From: Rhineura floridana
Lineage: Eukaryota > Chordata > Lepidosauria > Squamata > Rhineuridae
Assembly: GCF_030035675.1 (NCBI RefSeq)
Contig: NC_084480.1
Location: 246,747,981 to 246,811,980, forward strand
Reading direction: 5' to 3'
Length of the DNA stretch: 64,000 nucleotides
The notes under the pieces are model-generated. The model was not told the DNA's origin, did no database searches, and saw only the letters and a program-made list of their open reading frames with translations. Position numbers and translations under genes: made by a program. This document shows, one piece after another, positions 60,520 to 64,000 of the stretch (position 1 is the first letter of the stretch; each line of letters starts with the position of its first letter).

Positions 60520-60900
60520 TATGCACACATATCAATAGGCAATAGTATAGCGGCAAATTCAGAAGCACAGGGTCCCTTCATGTTTGTCACAGCCACACAC
60601 CCCTTTTTTGCTGCTCGGTTGACAATAAGATCCTTGTTGGTGCCTTCTCCCACAACAACAGATGTCCCTAGGAGCCAATAAGCATGAAAGGGGAGAGTGT
60701 TAGCTGCTGAGAAGAGTCTTCTTAATAGCTGACTCACATCCTTTCACTAATTGGCTCCAATCAGCAGGAAAGGACAAGGAAGGATGCTAGAAGACTGTTG
60801 TAAGTGGCCAACATTGTCTTGTAGGATCCTGTTGGGACCCTGCTCCGAAAAAAGTAAAGGGTCTAAGACCCCCTGAGACCCTGGACAACTATACCCCTGT
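60520..60900. repeat. Possible old interspersed repeat
   Basis: CCTAGGAGCCAATAAGCATG and CACTAATTGGCTCCAATCAG suggest an imperfect inverted pair around GAGAAGAGTCTTCTTAATAG. Family and ends are not established. Confidence 0.25.
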
Positions 60901-61774
60901 CAATAGGTGACAGCCATAAACCCTCAACTTTGAACTCAAATCCTGATTTCAGCGGGATGTGTTCTGATTTTTCTGATCCAAAAGTTTGTTTGGCCTCACC
61001 TCACCTTTGTTTGGCGCTGCAATCTGATTCATTGGCTTGTTTAGCAGGAAACAGCTTCTCAGCAATGCATTGGTAGAATTTTAGCATTCAAAAAAGGGCT
61101 TAGTGCATGAAGAGAGGAACTGCACATGCAACACCGTGTATTGCATATGCCTCCCTATCCAGATAGGTATATGCACATGCAGGCCCCTTCCAAGCACATG
61201 AGCTGCATTGGTGTGCTGGTGTTTTAAGACTGGTTTGGTGAGTGTGTTTAGTTTGGTGTATTCCTTTTTCAGAGACCTAGTGGTGAATAAATTGTTGTTC
61301 CTAGAATATTAAACCAGTTCTTAAGAAATGACTGAAGTGATACTGCATTTAGAGCATGAAGCTGGCAAGTTTTTGAGAAACTTAGAAGCTTGAGAGACCC
61401 TTCACTGACTCTGTTGCCATTGCGTTGCTTTTCTTCAATGTGACTGTTCATTATTGGAAAGCAAGTATGAGTTAGAAATATGATGAAGGTCCACAGGATA
61501 CTTGCTGTAAGATTTCTCCGTTGCAGTGTTAATGAGCTATCTTGTAACAGTTATTTTATAGTTGCATGTGAAAGATGAAAGATTTTGTGTGCTTTTTTTG
61601 TCGAACTGAAAGTAGGGCATGAGTTGTGGGTTTTCTAGAGATTTGCTGAGACATGTAATAAGTTCCATTTTTTAAAATGATCCATGAAATCTTGTCTTTG
61701 TTGCTTATGAAAATCCCGTCTTTGTGTTTGAAACTTCAGACCTGCTACACAGTATTCAGGTAACAACGAACAGT

Positions 61775-61925
61775 GTCAGCCTACTTTTGGACAGACTTCC
61801 AGTTGTGCAACAGGATTTACTCTTCCTCTCCCACCCACCCCAAAATCTGCTCTGGAGGATTGGGGGACCCTGTGGAGCAGATGGGGGACATGTAGGAGCT
61901 GCAAGAGGGGGTTATAGTCTACTCA
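61775..61925. repeat. Short interspersed repeat, second copy of 33470-33625
   Basis: Shares the CTTCCAGTTGTGCAACAGGAT and CCCCAAAATCTGCTCTGGAG blocks in the same order and spacing. Confidence 0.55.
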
Positions 61926-62417
61926 CATGACATTGGATATTGTCCATAGTTTTGTATGAAAGGACATGTTGTTCAGTGTATTTGGGTGTGGGAGAATAGC
62001 CAAGTAGGGAGGCGGAAATAGTAGAATTAAATGAATTGGGGAGGATTTGCGGTTTGCAAAGTGCTGGTGTTTTAAAATGGCGTGGCTTGGCTTCCTACTA
62101 ACATGGTGTAGATGGGTCAATTGTAATTTGGTTGGCAGTGAATAAGGTCAGCTTAGTCACAAGGGGCTCAGAGCTGCTGATGGCTACATGGTGTCATTCT
62201 AGATTGGCAGGTGTCGTGATGCAGAAGCATTGCACTAAAGTAGCTGTATGATACAGTGCTCACTTTACTGATGCATTGAAGCAGATCAAGTGGTTAAAGA
62301 AGTAGCTTGCAAGTAACATAACATGTAAGAGGGGTTAAATTGGACCTATCAGTTGAGAAATTAAACCATGAACACATGTGGTGTACAGATATGGCTGTAA
62401 AGAATACTGTATACATA

Positions 62418-62650
62418 CAGGCATACCCCGCTTAACGTTGCTTCACTTAACGTTGCCTCGCTATAACGTACATGCTCCATACTTCCCCATACCCCGCTTA
62501 ACGTTCACGCGCTTTGCAATAACGAACAGTTTATTGGCATGGCGCTGCTGCCATCTAGTGGTGATTGCATGCAGTACAAGTGAAGACAATTGCTTCACTT
62601 AAAAGTATACTCTCTGGTCCCATTGCGAACGTTAAAGCAGGGTATGCCTG
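62418..62650. mobile_element. pogo/Tigger-like MITE
   Basis: Terminal repeats CAGGCATACCCCGCTTAACG and the inverse AACGTTAAAGCAGGGTATGCCTG; TA target site at both ends (62416-62417, 62651-62652). The first arm repeats its CCCCGCTTAACGTT motif near 62493. The 233-bp length and absence of ORF make it nonautonomous. Confidence 0.8.
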
Positions 62651-62696
62651 TATACCTTTGGGAGTAGTTTCTAACAATAGATTTGAAGCTGATACT

Positions 62697-62785
62697 TAGA
62701 ATCATAGAATAGTAGAATTGGAAGAGGCCTATGAGGCAATCGAGTCCAGCCCTTCTATCTGTGCAATGCAGTAAGCCAGGTCAGC
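62697..62785 (-). mobile_element. CR1 3' end fragment
   Basis: AGAATCATAGAATAGTAGAA, TTGGAAGAGGCCTATGAGGC and ATCGAGTCCAGCCCTTCTAT, the classic antisense CR1 terminus. Confidence 0.75.
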
Positions 62786-62869
62786 ATTTAAAATATGCTG
62801 GCTAAAAGTGTGTGGTAGGTTTCTGCTAAGTAGAGTTTCATGTGTTGAAGAATAAGGGCTATCGGTTTG

Positions 62870-62965
62870 TGGTAGAAAGATTACATGAGATCTGCATGCA
62901 GATAGGCCCAAGTTCAATCCTTGGGAAAGAAGTGTCTGAAACCTTGGAGAGGTACTACCAGGGTA
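62870..62965 (+). mobile_element. tRNA-derived SINE fragment
   Basis: GATCTGCATGCAGATAGGCC, AGTTCAATCCTTGGG and CCTTGGAGAGGTACTACCAG; head and tail missing. Confidence 0.5.
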
Positions 62966-62968
62966 GAC

Positions 62969-63060
62969 CAGGGGTGGGCAGAAGGTAGATTGGGCACTAA
63001 TGGTAGATAACAGGGTGATTTGCAGTAGATTGCCATGTACTATTTACTCATAATGGTTTA
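62969..63060. mobile_element. Possible hAT terminus
   Basis: CAGGGGTGGGCAGAAGGTAG resembles the hAT starts at 8320 and 27893; no second end found. Confidence 0.3.
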
Positions 63061-63861
63061 ATAGTAGGGACAACAAAATTACTCTCCCTGCCTTAAAGCA
63101 TCCTGCTGAAATTAAGAAAGCTGAGGCAGGGTAGCCACTCCTGTTTTTTATGTGAAAGGATTGCAAGCACCAGTTGGTGCTGGTACTCAAATTTCTGAGT
63201 TTGGGATTATATCATTCTAAACTTTATTTAGTTGTTATGCACCTATAGGTATAATCACGTTCACACTGGAGTTGAGGCCAAGCAAACAGGATCTTGCATG
63301 TTAAACATTTTTTTTAAAAAACCCTTATTTTTCAGAAAACAGTAACGAATTTATTTATAATAAGTGAGGTACAATACAATAGGTTGTTGACCTGGCTACA
63401 TTGGCGAATCTGATTTCAGTTACAGTACTATGTTTTGCAATATGAATTTGTTTCACATTCACTTGCTTTGTTTTAAACAAGTTTCAGTCTACCACATGGC
63501 CATAAAAGATCATGAGAAGATAGGCAATGCCATGTTAAGGAGTTGCCAACCCATGGTTGTTGGAGGAAGATGATGCAACATCGGGGTGGGGCAAAAAGCA
63601 TGACCCTGCTTTGCAGTCCACACAATTGTGCCTTACCCATGAGTAACACGTGTACAGGGCTAAGGGATGTCGCAAAACACAAACTAGATCTTGCAAGTCT
63701 GAAGCCTTCCTCCTCTGGTGTAGATAGTATCAATCTAGCTGTACCAAAATTGTAAAAAAACTCATTTTTTTAATTGGTCGTTGGAGGTGAAGGATGCAAT
63801 TTGTTCCCTCTTGAAGCCTTTCTTCCCTTGAATTACAGACCCAGGTTTGTTTCAGACATGG

Positions 63862-64000
63862 CTGGGAATAGGGGTGGCTAACCTGTGGTCCTCCAGATGT
63901 TCCTAGAATTCAGCTTCCATAATCATTGACCAATGGCCATGCTGGCTGGGGTAGTTGGAATCTACGATATCTTGACTTTAGCCTATAAAGCCCTATATAG
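63862..64000. mobile_element. Short palindromic MITE, reaching the window end
   Basis: GCTAACCTGTGGTCCTCCAG, ATGTTCCTAGAATTCAGCTT and GGCCATGCTGGCTGGGG; the inverse half is decayed. Confidence 0.55.

Larger units (their letters stand above)
60050..64000 (+). other. Downstream of CABYR coding sequence: possible 3' UTR intron/exon and repeats
   Basis: No coding exon recognised on either strand. The donor at 60057 suggests splicing into an unidentified 3' noncoding exon. AATAAA occurs at 60502 and 61286. Repeats inside are listed separately; the rest (60180-60500, 60950-61770, 61930-62400, 63100-63860) shows nothing I can name. In mammals OSBPL1A follows on the other strand; no exon of it was recognised. 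Confidence 0.4.

Overview
The window is nuclear DNA of a squamate reptile, most likely a lizard. This rests on its repeat mix: RTE/BovB LINEs, a BovB-tailed (Sauria-type) SINE, L2 and CR1 LINEs with typical squamate 3' ends, a 5S rRNA-derived SINE with an L2-like tail, and many small hAT-like and pogo/Tigger-like elements. There is no prokaryotic or organellar gene content. Protein and repeat family names come from recalled sequences, not from a search. Two host genes lie on the + strand in the order seen in human 18q11 (LAMA3 - TTC39C - CABYR). TTC39C occupies about 1-39.4 kb: 13 coding exons (7269-34102) match exons 2-14 of the mammalian gene, exon 1 lies upstream of the window, and a long 3' UTR follows. 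CABYR has a compact TATA/GC-box promoter near 45.85-45.95 kb, a first coding exon with the RIIa docking domain at 48.8 kb, a short second exon at 49.2 kb, the large acidic/proline-rich CR-A exon at 56.7-57.8 kb and the CR-B exon at 59.4-60.05 kb. All CABYR exon phases close. CR-A is phase-symmetric, so one gene can give full-length, CR-A-terminated and CR-A-skipped proteins. Layout: 1-1.8 kb, one arm of a tandem-repeat-bearing foldback-like element cut by the window start; 2-7 kb, CR1 and L2 debris with a 191-bp hairpin insertion that has a 14-bp target duplication; 7.3-34.1 kb, TTC39C exons, with an inverted second half-copy of the foldback element at 11.9-13.1 kb, a BovB copy at 24-25 kb, a young L2 copy at 26.2-27.2 kb and a 5S-SINE at 29.9 kb; 34.1-39.4 kb, TTC39C 3' UTR; 40.6-44.75 kb, a mosaic of BovB fragments containing a decayed laminin-alpha (LAMA3-like) exon with its splice borders, in reverse orientation; 45.8-60.05 kb, CABYR with nested CR1/LINE/hAT insertions in its third intron; 60.05-64 kb, downstream repeats including a Tigger-like miniature element. 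The main points for a second look are: (1) the two inverted half-copies of a long foldback-like element whose arms hold tandem units each bearing an ATGCAAAT-type octamer; (2) the LAMA3-like exon stranded in a BovB mosaic between TTC39C and CABYR; (3) a TTC39C exon whose expected donor reads GGAAGT instead of GTAAGT; (4) the symmetric CR-A exon of CABYR; (5) the hairpin insertion at 5979-6169.
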